DNA from: Akkermansia muciniphila
GTDB lineage: Bacteria; Verrucomicrobiota; Verrucomicrobiia; Verrucomicrobiales; Akkermansiaceae
DNA length: 64,000 bases
Direction of reading: 5' to 3'
NCBI RefSeq assembly: GCF_002884975.1
Contig: NZ_PJKB01000001.1
Location: 704,595 to 768,594, forward strand
In this document: piece by piece, positions 1-8,509 of the stretch
Position numbering within the stretch: position 1 is the first letter of the stretch
Layout of the letters: each line of letters starts with the position of its first letter
The notes under the pieces: generated by a model
The model's database searches: none
Told to the model about the DNA's origin: nothing
What the model saw: only the letters and a program-made list of their open reading frames with translations
Position numbers and translations under genes: made by a program

Positions 1-5
1 GAACG

Positions 6-572
6 TTATTTGCCGGAAGAGGGCTGGAAGCGGGCGGCCTCCGATTCTGCGGTGATCCTGGCGGGTTCGATATGAAGGAGTTTCCTTATAGCTTGGCCCC
101 GACCGCTCTCCGTCATCGGGAAGTAAATGACGTCGTTTCCCAGATCATAGGTATCCAGGCCGGGGATACTGTCCGCCGGAGCAAAAGATTCCGGCGTGTC
201 CGGCAGTTTTTTACCTCCTTGGAGGAGGCAAGGGCATAATACATATAATTACCGGAATACAGTTCCGTTTTAGGGGAGCTGACCGCAGAGTGTTTATTGG
301 CAGCCCAGCTCCACTGGATCAAAGCCTCCACAGGAATGTCCCCCCGGAGAGATTGGACGACGCGGGCGTAGTACGTTATCTCCTGATCCGTTTCTACTGT
401 CTCCCGGGCACATTCCTGCGTGGCCCTTTCCGGCAAACACAATAATGTCGTCCGGCTGCGGGTTGCAATAGCCTGTATCCTGGCCGTCGGCATAGTCCGG
501 ATCGCCCAAAAGCTTTTGCACATAAGCGGCCATGTCCCTGGCACGGGTGATCACGTGGGTTTTACCTCCCAA
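6..572 (-). pseudogene. Frameshifted remnant of an unrecognised gene
   Basis: One protein-like reading is spread over three frames. It begins near the GTG at 554 (GGGAGG lies 10 bases upstream) or the TTG at 572, with residues such as ARDMAAYVQKLLGDPDYADG. It changes frame around 415-435 and continues as ETDQEITYYARVVQSL. It changes frame again at a run of six A's (minus strand, 207-212) and ends as a run containing YDLGNDVIYFPM before a stop at 6-8. Each part looks like coding sequence and the out-of-frame parts do not, so this is probably a decayed gene of about 185 codons. The second shift sits exactly on an A-AAA-AAC heptamer in the right phase for -1 slippage, so recoding or a sequencing error at that point is not excluded. 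I do not recognise the family. Confidence 0.6.
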
Positions 573-587
573 TCATAGGCAGTTCCT

Positions 588-1100
588 TTACTGCACCCGT
601 ATGGTCTGTTCAATCAGTTCATTCAGGCGCGGCGCGGAAAGGGAGCCCACCATTTCCTTCAGCTTCATTCCTTCCAGGTACAGGAGCGTCAGGGGGACGG
701 CTTCCAGCCGGTACTTGCGGGCTACGTCCGGATAGGCGTCCGCATCAATCAGCACGGCAAATGCCTTGCCGTCCTGGGCCGCGGCGTAGGATTTGACCGC
801 CTGGACGTAGTCCATGGCAGGGCGGCTCCATGGAGCGTAAAAGACAATCAGCACCTTGCGGCCGGAAAGCTCCGTCAACTGCCGCATGTCCTCCCCCTTG
901 TAATCCATCCACACGGGCGCCTTTTTCACGGGAGCGGCGGGAGGAAGAATTTTCCTGGGAGGATCAAACGTTCTTTCCAGGGGACGCGGAGCAGGCTTCT
1001 TCTCCGCATAACGGGCGCGCCGTTCACTGGAATCGTCGCATCCGGTCAGACCGGCCATGATCAGCAAAGCGCTGACCCCTATGAACAAGCCCTGTTTCAT
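588..1100 (-). CDS. Thioredoxin-fold lipoprotein lacking the CxxC motif
   Basis: 170 residues if started at the ATG at 1100, which gives a clean lipoprotein signal: MKQGLFIG, a hydrophobic stretch, then a lipobox LTGC with the cysteine near residue 21. The open frame extends upstream to 1184, but that adds a non-signal-like N-terminus. After a proline-rich linker comes a thioredoxin-like domain with a beta strand KVLIVFYAPW and the late cis-proline region EAVPLTLLYLEG. Where thioredoxins have WCxxC this protein reads WSRPA, so both redox cysteines are gone. It should be an envelope-anchored domain without disulfide exchange activity, perhaps a binding module. It is transcribed divergently from the membrane protein at 1204. 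Confidence 0.75.
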   Translation of the reverse strand: MKQGLFIGVSALLIMAGLTGCDDSSERRARYAEKKPAPRPLERTFDPPRKILPPAAPVKKAPVWMDYKGEDMRQLTELSGRKVLIVFYAPWSRPAMDYVQAVKSYAAAQDGKAFAVLIDADAYPDVARKYRLEAVPLTLLYLEGMKLKEMVGSLSAPRLNELIEQTIRVQ

Positions 1101-1203
1101 TCCGCCGGCAAGTATGCCCGGGAAGGGCGAATTTGCAAGACTGAAACCCGTCCCGCTTTTCACGTTGCGCCGGGGCCCCTCCATCTGTTATGGTAGCCGT
1201 TGC

Positions 1204-1923
1204 ATGAACGGCGTCCCTCCACTGGAATTTGCAGGGGTTTCCCACTGGGCGGCTTTGGCCGTTCTCCTGGCGGCGGGACTGTGCATCATGGAACTGGGGC
1301 AGTCCTATAAAAAAGCCGTCCGGAACCGCACCACGTTCTGGCTGGGGATTGCCTGCCTGTTCAGCCTGGTTCCGGATCTGGCCGCCATACTGGCGGATGA
1401 ACCGGAAAAGAGCTGGGCGGGGATGCTCCCCCTGCATTTCTGCTCCGTCATGCAGGTGTTCTGCGCCCTGAGCCTGTGGATACCCTCCCGCCTGCTGCGC
1501 TCCATTGTGTATTACTGCGTGCTGTGCGCCACCCTTCAGGGCCTCATCACTCCTTCCGTATCCCATGATTTTCCGTCCTGGACGTACTTCGCCTTCTTCC
1601 TGTCCCACGGAGTGACGGTCATCACGGCCCTTTACCTGCCGCTGGCCCTGGAATGGAAACCGGCGCGCTGGGACTTCCTGTGGGCTCTTTTGTTCGCCAA
1701 CGTGTATCTGGCCGTTATCCATCCGGTCAACATGCTCCTGGGGACCAATTACGGCTTTACGGTCGCTACGCCGGCGGGAGGCTCCGTGCTGGACTTGCTC
1801 GGCCCGTGGCCCTGGTACCTGCTGTGGATGCAGGTTCCGGCGCTTGTGCTGATGTATCTGCTCACGCTCCCCTTCCGCCATTATCCCAAGGGGCGCATGG
1901 GCAGTTCCCTGTTCCACCCTTAA
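1204..1923 (+). CDS. YwaF/TIGR02206-type integral membrane protein
   Basis: 239 residues from the ATG at 1204. The frame is open from 1057, but the upstream part overlaps the divergent lipoprotein gene and reads like non-coding sequence. It is almost entirely hydrophobic with about six or seven membrane segments, and has the conserved features of the YwaF family: MLPLHFCSVMQ in the middle, an FFLSHG segment, and AVIHPVNMLLGTNYGF near the C-terminus. The family (related to TMEM164) has no settled function in bacteria. No obvious partner lies beside it; the next gene converges from the other strand 37 bases away. Confidence 0.75.
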   Translation: MNGVPPLEFAGVSHWAALAVLLAAGLCIMELGQSYKKAVRNRTTFWLGIACLFSLVPDLAAILADEPEKSWAGMLPLHFCSVMQVFCALSLWIPSRLLRSIVYYCVLCATLQGLITPSVSHDFPSWTYFAFFLSHGVTVITALYLPLALEWKPARWDFLWALLFANVYLAVIHPVNMLLGTNYGFTVATPAGGSVLDLLGPWPWYLLWMQVPALVLMYLLTLPFRHYPKGRMGSSLFHP

Positions 1924-1959
1924 AGGAATGGCGGCAGGAGAGTCCCGTGACGCGCCCTT

Positions 1960-3357
1960 CTATTTGACGATCGGCTTGAGGATGCCTATGTAGGTATCAG
2001 ATGTGCCGGTACCGGGATAGCTGGAATCTATCCTGATTTTAATGGTGCGGACAGGCTGCTTGTAATAGGGAGGAACCACAATCTGGGGCGTCCAGTCGTC
2101 CCGCAGCGTGGCGTCAAAGGTATAGTCCCCATTCAACGTCACCTGGATGCCCTTGGGCCGGCTGAACATGGAGTAAGCGATGTTGGGGTGCCGGCGCGCT
2201 TCCGAATCCCGTGCCGGATTGGTCACCGGGGAAATGCCCGTTTCCAGCATGATGCCGAGCAAACGCCCCGGATTATTGAGCTTGAGCTCCAGGGTTTCCC
2301 CCTGGCCGTCTCCGGAAACGCCTTCCGCCCAGTATCCGGTGCCGTTCTTCAGGTTGTCCGGTGAGCACGGGGCGCCGTAGGGGTCCTTGTCCAGGGTGGA
2401 GCTGGCCGTCACGTCATACTGGTCCGTAAGCTTCCCTCTTTCACTGCGGATGGTGACGTGCCCGTCCTTGTCCAGCACCCAGGAGGGACCGGGCGCCAGC
2501 ACTATGGAAGGAGCGTAGGGACGGCCGTCCGCACCCAGCAGGGACCAGGTGAAAACGCCCTTGGGCGTGGTCACGATGGATTTGGCGTCCGCGGAGGGGT
2601 CCAGCTTGACGGACTGGTTGGTCATTTCAGAGCTATATACATTCACCACCGCCTTGGGCGTGCCCCCGGTCCAGGTCATGACCGGAGAGGTGAGCAGCGT
2701 CAGGCGGGGTTCCCCCACCGTGACTTTCGGGTCCGGAGTGATGACGGTATCCTGTATATAAGGTACGGAGAACTGGAAGGTGAGCACGTGGGTTCCCGCC
2801 TTGTTGGGAACCTGGGCCACCAGCCAGTGGGTAATTCCGGCTACGGGGGACATGGTGGGGGCGTCCTCCTGGAGATGCTTCCCCTCCACCAGGGAGAAAT
2901 CACATTTCAAGTCATCCACGGACGTCACGACGTCCTGCACCGCCTTGGTGAACGGAAGGATGCGCAGGGGTTCCGGCGTGGCGGCATTGGCCTGCTCATC
3001 CGGCGGGGCATACTGGAAGGGCACGCCCACGGAGATGGTTTTACCCTTTACCCCTCTGGGAATATCCAGCGCGCAGGTGTAAACCAGAAAGGCCTGGTGC
3101 TGTTTCAGGGCTACGGTAACGTCCAGGGCGTTCAGACGGATGCCGTCCGCCTGCGCCAGGTCCATGGGAACCGGAAGGCCGGGCACCGGGGCAACGCTTT
3201 GGATGGAGAGGTTACGCGACTGGCGCTGCAGCGCTTTTCCCGCAGCGGGCTGTTCATGCTGCTCAGGCTCCGCGGCCATGCCCGGCATGCAACATGCGGC
3301 GCTGGCCAGCCAGATGAGGGTAGCTAATCTCATGACCTTTAAAATAACGTTTCCCAT
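1960..3357 (-). CDS. Secreted protein with C-terminal NADase-type glycan-binding (discoidin-like) domain
   Basis: About 465 residues. The start is uncertain: ATGs at 3387, 3366, 3357 and 3333 all precede the signal peptide (LATLIWLASAACCMPGMAA). I chose 3357 because it leaves a short basic n-region. The middle (about residues 60-290) is beta-rich and unrecognised. The last 150 residues contain a jelly-roll-like segment with GYWAEGVSGDGQGE followed by TLELKLNNPGRLLGIMLETG, the pattern annotated in other bacteria as the NADase-type glycan-binding domain. No NADase domain precedes it here. A role in binding host or self glycans at the surface is inferred only from that domain. Confidence 0.6.
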   Translation of the reverse strand: MGNVILKVMRLATLIWLASAACCMPGMAAEPEQHEQPAAGKALQRQSRNLSIQSVAPVPGLPVPMDLAQADGIRLNALDVTVALKQHQAFLVYTCALDIPRGVKGKTISVGVPFQYAPPDEQANAATPEPLRILPFTKAVQDVVTSVDDLKCDFSLVEGKHLQEDAPTMSPVAGITHWLVAQVPNKAGTHVLTFQFSVPYIQDTVITPDPKVTVGEPRLTLLTSPVMTWTGGTPKAVVNVYSSEMTNQSVKLDPSADAKSIVTTPKGVFTWSLLGADGRPYAPSIVLAPGPSWVLDKDGHVTIRSERGKLTDQYDVTASSTLDKDPYGAPCSPDNLKNGTGYWAEGVSGDGQGETLELKLNNPGRLLGIMLETGISPVTNPARDSEARRHPNIAYSMFSRPKGIQVTLNGDYTFDATLRDDWTPQIVVPPYYKQPVRTIKIRIDSSYPGTGTSDTYIGILKPIVK

Positions 3358-3969
3358 TCCGTTCATCAAGGCTGATTTAAGGAACATGAAAAGGCCCCCG
3401 GCCTTGCCGGAATAGAGGCGGAGGGCGGAAAAACCGTTCCAGGCTCCGGGAAGGCGGGATTCCCGTGATTTCCGGGAAGCATGAAAAGTTCCGGCCCGCC
3501 CCATCAGGGAATCCAGTTTCAACCGTGCGGGAACCCATCAGCAACAATCCAAGAAAGCCTCATGTTATTTATCAACACAATTCATTCATTGATAAAATTC
3601 AACAGCCATTTCCCCATAAGTCGCGGCAGGCCTTGAAACACCCGCTGGTTTCCATTTCCAAGGGCTGTTAACGTCTTCTTATTGCCGGGATTTCCCATGA
3701 GAGGAGCACCGCAGAAAGGGGCGCCGGATGTTCCGCAGGCATGGGTGCGTCAAGCGAAAAAAATGCAGTGTCAGCCGGACAAAAAAAATTTACGCAAGAG
3801 AGGAGCGTAATTTCTCAAAAAGAGGTAGAAAACACAAGATGTGGCACACATGAAAAAAGACTGTACAATATTTCCTTTTCATCACGATTATTTTTCAGTA
3901 GATAATGCACACGCTACGCGCCGCCCCAACCCCGCGACGAAGCGCTGCTCCCCGGGAGGCTCCTCCCAA
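3358..3969. other. Intergenic region upstream of nrdJ
   Basis: About 610 bases between the divergent secreted-protein and ribonucleotide reductase genes. I see no coding potential I trust; the frame open from 3841 into nrdJ reads as low-quality sequence before residue M at 3970. It holds an inverted repeat TTTATCAA/TTGATAAA (3568-3575 and 3589-3596) whose left arm resembles a DnaA box, an A/T-rich stretch (3755-3850), and a small hairpin over the likely ribosome binding site at 3954-3967. No cobalamin riboswitch box was found. Confidence 0.5.
3954..3967 (+). promoter_or_regulatory. Hairpin covering the nrdJ Shine-Dalgarno sequence
   Basis: GGGAGGCTCCTCCC is a perfect palindrome ending two bases before the chosen ATG at 3970. 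GGGAG (3954-3958) can pair with CTCCC (3963-3967) across a four-base loop, which would hide the purine-rich ribosome binding site. This could damp translation of the reductase or simply be coincidence. If translation starts at the in-frame ATG at 3991 instead, the hairpin lies inside the leader. Confidence 0.35.
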
Positions 3970-6900
3970 ATGCTTTCCATTTCGCAAGCCATGACTACAG
4001 ACAACTCGCAAACTACGCTTAAACTGCGCACAGGACAGGAAATCATCCTCCCCCAGAGGAAGGACCTGCTGGGCGGTTTGAAATTCACCAGAAGATTTTC
4101 CCATAATGAAGTCCACCCTTATGATGAAGTGGACTGGACGCGCCGCGACGTGCGCATCATGGACTGGAAGACCGGAAAGACCATTTACGAGCGCCTGGGA
4201 CTGGAAGCCCCCGCCCACTGGGATGACAATGCCGTCAAGATCACGGCGGACAAGTACCTTTTCGGCAGTGAACCGGGGTCCCTGGAATATGAAGACAGCT
4301 TCCGCAATATTTACGACCGCATTTCCAATACTTATACCGTGTGGGGCTGGGAGGAAGGCTACTTCGCCACGCTGGAGGACGCGGAGATTTTCAATGAGGA
4401 AATCAAGGCCATGCTGGTGCAGCAGATATGGGCGCCCAACTCTCCCGTGTGGTTCAACATCGGCCACTGGGAGCAGTGGCGCTGGGGGCGCCCGGACCTG
4501 CGGGAAAACTACACCGGCCACGGCAACAAGGCCTACCACACCAAGGGCACCAAGAATAACCTGAAAACCTTCACGGTCCAGTCCACGTATGAATATCCCC
4601 AGTGCTCCGCCTGCTTCCTGACGGAAGTGGGGGACAGCATGGAGGACATCCTGGACCACCTGACCACGGAAGGCCGCATTTTCGCCTCCGGTTCCGGCGT
4701 GGGCATCAACCTTTCCACCCTCCGTTCCTCCAAGGAGCCTATCAGCGGCAAGGGCCGCTCTTCCGGGCCCATTTCCTTTGACCGCGGCTGGGACCGCATG
4801 GCAGGGGCCATCAAGTCCGGCGGCAAGACGCGCCGCGCCGCGCGCATGGTGCTGATGTTCAGCGACCACCCGGACATTTTTGAATTCATCAACACGAAGA
4901 ACCGCCAGGAAGACATCGCCAAGGTGATCCTGCGCGAGCACAACGTGCATGTGGAACTGAAGCAGATTGCGGAAACCAAGCTGGTGGCCGGCACTCCGGC
5001 GGAAAAAGCCGCCGCCCGCCTCATTCTTTCCCTGCCCCTGGCTACGCGGAACAGCTTTGACCCTCACATGGACGCCCTGCTGTACGGGGAAACGCTTTCC
5101 CACCAGAACGCGAACCATTCCGTCTCCCTGAAGGGCGACTTCTGGCAGGCGCTTGCCAACAACGGCAATACCTACACGCGCTGGGTCACAAACCCGGCCC
5201 ACATTGAACAGACCTTCCGCGCCCAGGAGCTGCTGGAAGCCATGGCCAAGTCCATCTGGGAAAACGGGGAGCCCGGCGTGCACAATAATGACGTGATCAA
5301 CCTGTGGAACCCCGTCAAATCCATCGGCTCCATCACCACGTCCAACCCCTGCTCCGAATACGTCTTCCTGAACAATACGAGCTGCAACCTTTCCTCCTTC
5401 AACGCCTACCGCTTCCTGACGAAGGGCGAGGACGGCAAGCCCGTCTTTGACGCGGACGCCCTGACCCACGCCGCGCGCCTGGCGATGGTCTGCGCGGACC
5501 TGAACGTGGAACGCGGCGGCTTCCCGATTGAAGAGATCGCGGAAGGCACCTACAAGTACCGCACCACGGGCATCGGCTTCGCCAACGTGGGCGGCTCCCT
5601 GATGGCCCTGGGCGTTCCGTACGATTCCGACGAAGGCCGCTGGATTTCCTCCCAGCTTTGCAGCGCCCTGACGGCAGCCTGCTGGACGGCCTCCGCGGAG
5701 ATGGGCGCGGAACTGGGTTCCTATGTGGAATACCCCGCCAGCAAGAAGGACCTCCTGGCCGTGCTCCGGCTGCATAACGCGGCCCAGAAGCTGGCAAGCG
5801 CCCTGCCCTCCCAGAAGGATTCCAAGACTCTGGACGACCTGATTGAAAACATCATCGCCAACGCTGGCGGAGTGCTGCCGGAAGCGCAGGGGCTGACCGC
5901 CTCCTACGCCCTGCACGCCTACCTCAAGAGCTTCAAGGCGCCCACCATGATGAACAAGGAGCGCATCGCCCCCGCCGCCAAACTGGCGGAAGCCGCCTCC
6001 GGGATGTGGGCCAAGGTTGCCAAGGCTACGGCGCACCGCAACGCCTTCGTTTCCGTGATGGCCCCCACGGGCACCATCTCCGCTCCGCTGGGCTGTTATG
6101 ATGAAGGCACCACCTCCATTGAACCGGACTACACGCTGGTGAAGTGGAAGCAGCTTGCGGGCGGCGGCTCTCTGAAAATGTTCAACCGCCTGGCTCTGGA
6201 AGGCCTCCGCTCCTTGGGGTATCCGGAAGACTTCGTCAACGAAGCCGCTCTGGAAGTGGCGGGCCTGGACGGCCTGATTTCCGCCTTCCAGGGAAATATG
6301 GACGCCGTGGTGAACCAGATCATCGTGGACCCCTGCAACGACCAGGCCGGCCCCGTGCGCCTCGCGTGGCGCCGCCTGCTCTCCGGCACGGAATCCCGCA
6401 GTGAAATCCAGGAAAAGGTGGCCTACATCAGCAACCCGGCCAACATGTCCGTGCTGACGGCGGATGAACTGACCGTGGTCAACGGCTCGGCCCACATTGA
6501 ATCCATCCCGTGGATGGACAAGAAGGACCTTCCGGTCTTTGACTGCGCCGCCACCAACGGCAACGGCATCCGCGCCATCTCCCCCGCCGGGCACGTGCTG
6601 ATGCTGGGCGCCCTCCAGCCCTTCATTTCCGGAGCTTGCTCCAAGACGGTGAACATGCCCGTCTCCGCCACCGTGCAGGAAGTCTACGATTCCCTCATCA
6701 TGTCCCATGACCTGGGCGTGAAGTGCATCGCCATTTTCCGCGCCGGATCCAAGGCGAACGCCGTTTACGTGGTGGATACGCCGGAAACCCGCATGTTCAA
6801 GGCCAACCACGTCTGGGAACAATTGGTGAACGCCGGAACGGAAGCCATTGACGAAATCATCGCGGAGGCCTCCAAGCCGCGCCAGCGCAAGCTGCCCGGC

Positions 6901-7533
6901 CGCCGCCTGGGCCAGACCGTGAAGTTCTCCGTGGGCGGCCAGCTCACGGGCTACCTGACGGTGGGCGTGTATGCGGACGGCACCTGCGGGGAAGTCTTCG
7001 GACGCCTAGGCCAGGTGGGCTCCTTCGCCTCCGGCATGTTTGAAGCCTATTGCAAACTGCTCTCCACGGCCCTCCAGTTCGGCGTGCCGCTCAAGGAAGT
7101 GGTCAAGGGCTTCCGCAATTACTCCTTTGAGCCCTCCGGCTTCTGCCGCGTGGGGGACGATACGGAGGCGGATACCTGCACGGAAATCCGCTCCTGCGCC
7201 TCCGTGGTGGACCTGATCGCCAAGATTCTGGCGTGGCTCTTCCCGGAAAGCAACGGCTACCGCCTGCGGGACGTGTTCTCCATCCCGAGCGTCAGCCTTC
7301 CCGGCCAGTCTCCGGATACCACGGTGAGCGTGCTGCCCCCCCGCATCATCACCACTCCGGTTCACACCCAGACCCCGGCTCTTCCGGAGATTCCCGCCGG
7401 CAAGGCGCCGGAAGGGACCATGCTCAACGGCGCTTCCCTGTGCCCGCAGTGCCATTCCCTGGCCTATGTCCAGGACGGCAAATGCAAGTCCTGCCGCTCC
7501 TGCGGCTACAAGGACGGCGGCTGCGGGGAATAA
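3970..7533 (+). CDS. nrdJ: Adenosylcobalamin-dependent (class II) ribonucleoside-diphosphate reductase
   Basis: 1187 residues from the ATG at 3970, which has GGGAGG ten bases upstream; 3991 is an alternative. The enzyme makes deoxyribonucleotides using a B12-derived radical and so needs no oxygen, which fits a gut anaerobe. Visible hallmarks are CSACFL near residue 212 (redox cysteine), the finger-loop signature NPCSE near 459-463 with radical Cys and Glu, the APTGTISAPLGC segment, and a C-terminal cysteine-rich tail (CPQC, CKSCRSCG) like the swivelling dithiol arm or zinc ribbon of long NrdJ proteins. It stands alone, with no nrdR or thioredoxin gene beside it, and is followed by a strong hairpin. 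Confidence 0.95.
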   Translation: MLSISQAMTTDNSQTTLKLRTGQEIILPQRKDLLGGLKFTRRFSHNEVHPYDEVDWTRRDVRIMDWKTGKTIYERLGLEAPAHWDDNAVKITADKYLFGSEPGSLEYEDSFRNIYDRISNTYTVWGWEEGYFATLEDAEIFNEEIKAMLVQQIWAPNSPVWFNIGHWEQWRWGRPDLRENYTGHGNKAYHTKGTKNNLKTFTVQSTYEYPQCSACFLTEVGDSMEDILDHLTTEGRIFASGSGVGINLSTLRSSKEPISGKGRSSGPISFDRGWDRMAGAIKSGGKTRRAARMVLMFSDHPDIFEFINTKNRQEDIAKVILREHNVHVELKQIAETKLVAGTPAEKAAARLILSLPLATRNSFDPHMDALLYGETLSHQNANHSVSLKGDFWQALANNGNTYTRWVTNPAHIEQTFRAQELLEAMAKSIWENGEPGVHNNDVINLWNPVKSIGSITTSNPCSEYVFLNNTSCNLSSFNAYRFLTKGEDGKPVFDADALTHAARLAMVCADLNVERGGFPIEEIAEGTYKYRTTGIGFANVGGSLMALGVPYDSDEGRWISSQLCSALTAACWTASAEMGAELGSYVEYPASKKDLLAVLRLHNAAQKLASALPSQKDSKTLDDLIENIIANAGGVLPEAQGLTASYALHAYLKSFKAPTMMNKERIAPAAKLAEAASGMWAKVAKATAHRNAFVSVMAPTGTISAPLGCYDEGTTSIEPDYTLVKWKQLAGGGSLKMFNRLALEGLRSLGYPEDFVNEAALEVAGLDGLISAFQGNMDAVVNQIIVDPCNDQAGPVRLAWRRLLSGTESRSEIQEKVAYISNPANMSVLTADELTVVNGSAHIESIPWMDKKDLPVFDCAATNGNGIRAISPAGHVLMLGALQPFISGACSKTVNMPVSATVQEVYDSLIMSHDLGVKCIAIFRAGSKANAVYVVDTPETRMFKANHVWEQLVNAGTEAIDEIIAEASKPRQRKLPGRRLGQTVKFSVGGQLTGYLTVGVYADGTCGEVFGRLGQVGSFASGMFEAYCKLLSTALQFGVPLKEVVKGFRNYSFEPSGFCRVGDDTEADTCTEIRSCASVVDLIAKILAWLFPESNGYRLRDVFSIPSVSLPGQSPDTTVSVLPPRIITTPVHTQTPALPEIPAGKAPEGTMLNGASLCPQCHSLAYVQDGKCKSCRSCGYKDGGCGE

Positions 7534-7560
7534 GCGGATTATTCCCGTACCTGTTATTTC

Positions 7561-7595
7561 AAGGCGGAACCCGGCCAGCTTCCGGGTTCCGCCTT
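7561..7595 (+). terminator. Hairpin after nrdJ
   Basis: AAGGCGGAACCCGG pairs with CCGGGTTCCGCCTT across a seven-base loop, 27 bases after the nrdJ stop. The T tract afterwards is weak, so efficiency is uncertain. Confidence 0.6.
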
Positions 7596-7636
7596 GCTGA
7601 TGTTTTCCCCAGCTCCAATCCATCAGAATCAATCAA

Positions 7637-8344
7637 ATGGCTATGTGGAACCCATGGCGCGGATGCCACCGGTACAGCGCCGGGTGCAAATTCTGTTATA
7701 TTCATCAAGCCGACAGACGGAGGGGAATGAATACGGACGAGATCGTGAAAACGGACAAGTTCCATGCCCCCGTGCTGAAGAATAAAAAGGGAGATTACAG
7801 AATGAAATCCGGCCAGACCGTGTATCTGGGCTTCTCCACGGATTTTCTCATCCGGGAGGCGGACCCGTGGCGCGGCGAATGCTGGGACATGATCCGGGAA
7901 CGCCGGGACCTGAATTTTATTTTCCTGACCAAAAGAATTGAACGGTTCATGGAATGCATCCCCGGTGACTGGGCGGACGGCTATGACAACGTCACCGTAG
8001 GCTGCACGGTGGAAAACCAGGACAGGGCGGATTTCAGGCTCCCCATCTTCAACAAGCTTCCCATCAAGCATAAAAACATCATTTGCCAGCCGCTTCTTGA
8101 GCAGGTGGACCTGGCCCCGTATTTAAACCAGATTGAACTGGTCGTCGCAGGCGGAGAATCCAACAGCTGCGCCAGGCCCCTGAATTATGAATGGGTCTTA
8201 TCCATCCGGGAACAATGCATCCGGAGCAAGGTCCATTTTGACTTCAGGCAATGCGGGACACACTTCATCAAAGACGGGAAAATGTACCGTCTGCACGTCA
8301 GGCAACTATGCAGCCAGGCGAAGAAGGCCGGCATCAACTGCTGA
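7637..8344 (+). CDS. DUF5131 (phage Gp37/Gp68) family protein
   Basis: 235 residues. The N-terminus WNPWRGCHRYSAGCKFCY carries cysteines at about 10, 17 and 20 (CX6CX2C), the signature of the Gp37/Gp68 family. These are radical-SAM-like proteins found in phages and scattered through bacterial genomes, and their reaction is not established. Later conserved pieces are IFLTKRIERF, VTVGCTVENQ, QPLLEQVDL and VVAGGESN, ending in a segment with DFRQCGTHF. It stands alone between nrdJ and aroE. Compared with its neighbours it uses more A/T-ending codons (for example in KNKKGDYRMKSG), so horizontal acquisition is possible. Confidence 0.8.
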   Translation: MAMWNPWRGCHRYSAGCKFCYIHQADRRRGMNTDEIVKTDKFHAPVLKNKKGDYRMKSGQTVYLGFSTDFLIREADPWRGECWDMIRERRDLNFIFLTKRIERFMECIPGDWADGYDNVTVGCTVENQDRADFRLPIFNKLPIKHKNIICQPLLEQVDLAPYLNQIELVVAGGESNSCARPLNYEWVLSIREQCIRSKVHFDFRQCGTHFIKDGKMYRLHVRQLCSQAKKAGINC

Positions 8345-8509
8345 CCTCCTGCCCGGTGGGCGGCGGAAAAAACAGCGCCGCCTCCTCGCGTTCCGGACTA
8401 CGGGGCAAAAAACGCCCGGAAGAAGGAATGATCGGCGTTTGCCTTGAAATCCGGCGGAATTTTATTCATAGTACAGCGTGAACGCCTGAGGCTGTTCCTC
8501 TATCTTTCC

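Noticed and set aside
3540..3970. Cobalamin riboswitch or NrdR box upstream of nrdJ
   Set aside because: No B12-box sequence is present. ACACAAGATGTGG near 3832 only partly matches the NrdR consensus and has no second box at the usual spacing.
3895..6822. 975-codon open frame opposite nrdJ
   Set aside because: It is the reverse-strand shadow of the ribonucleotide reductase gene, with no family-like motifs.
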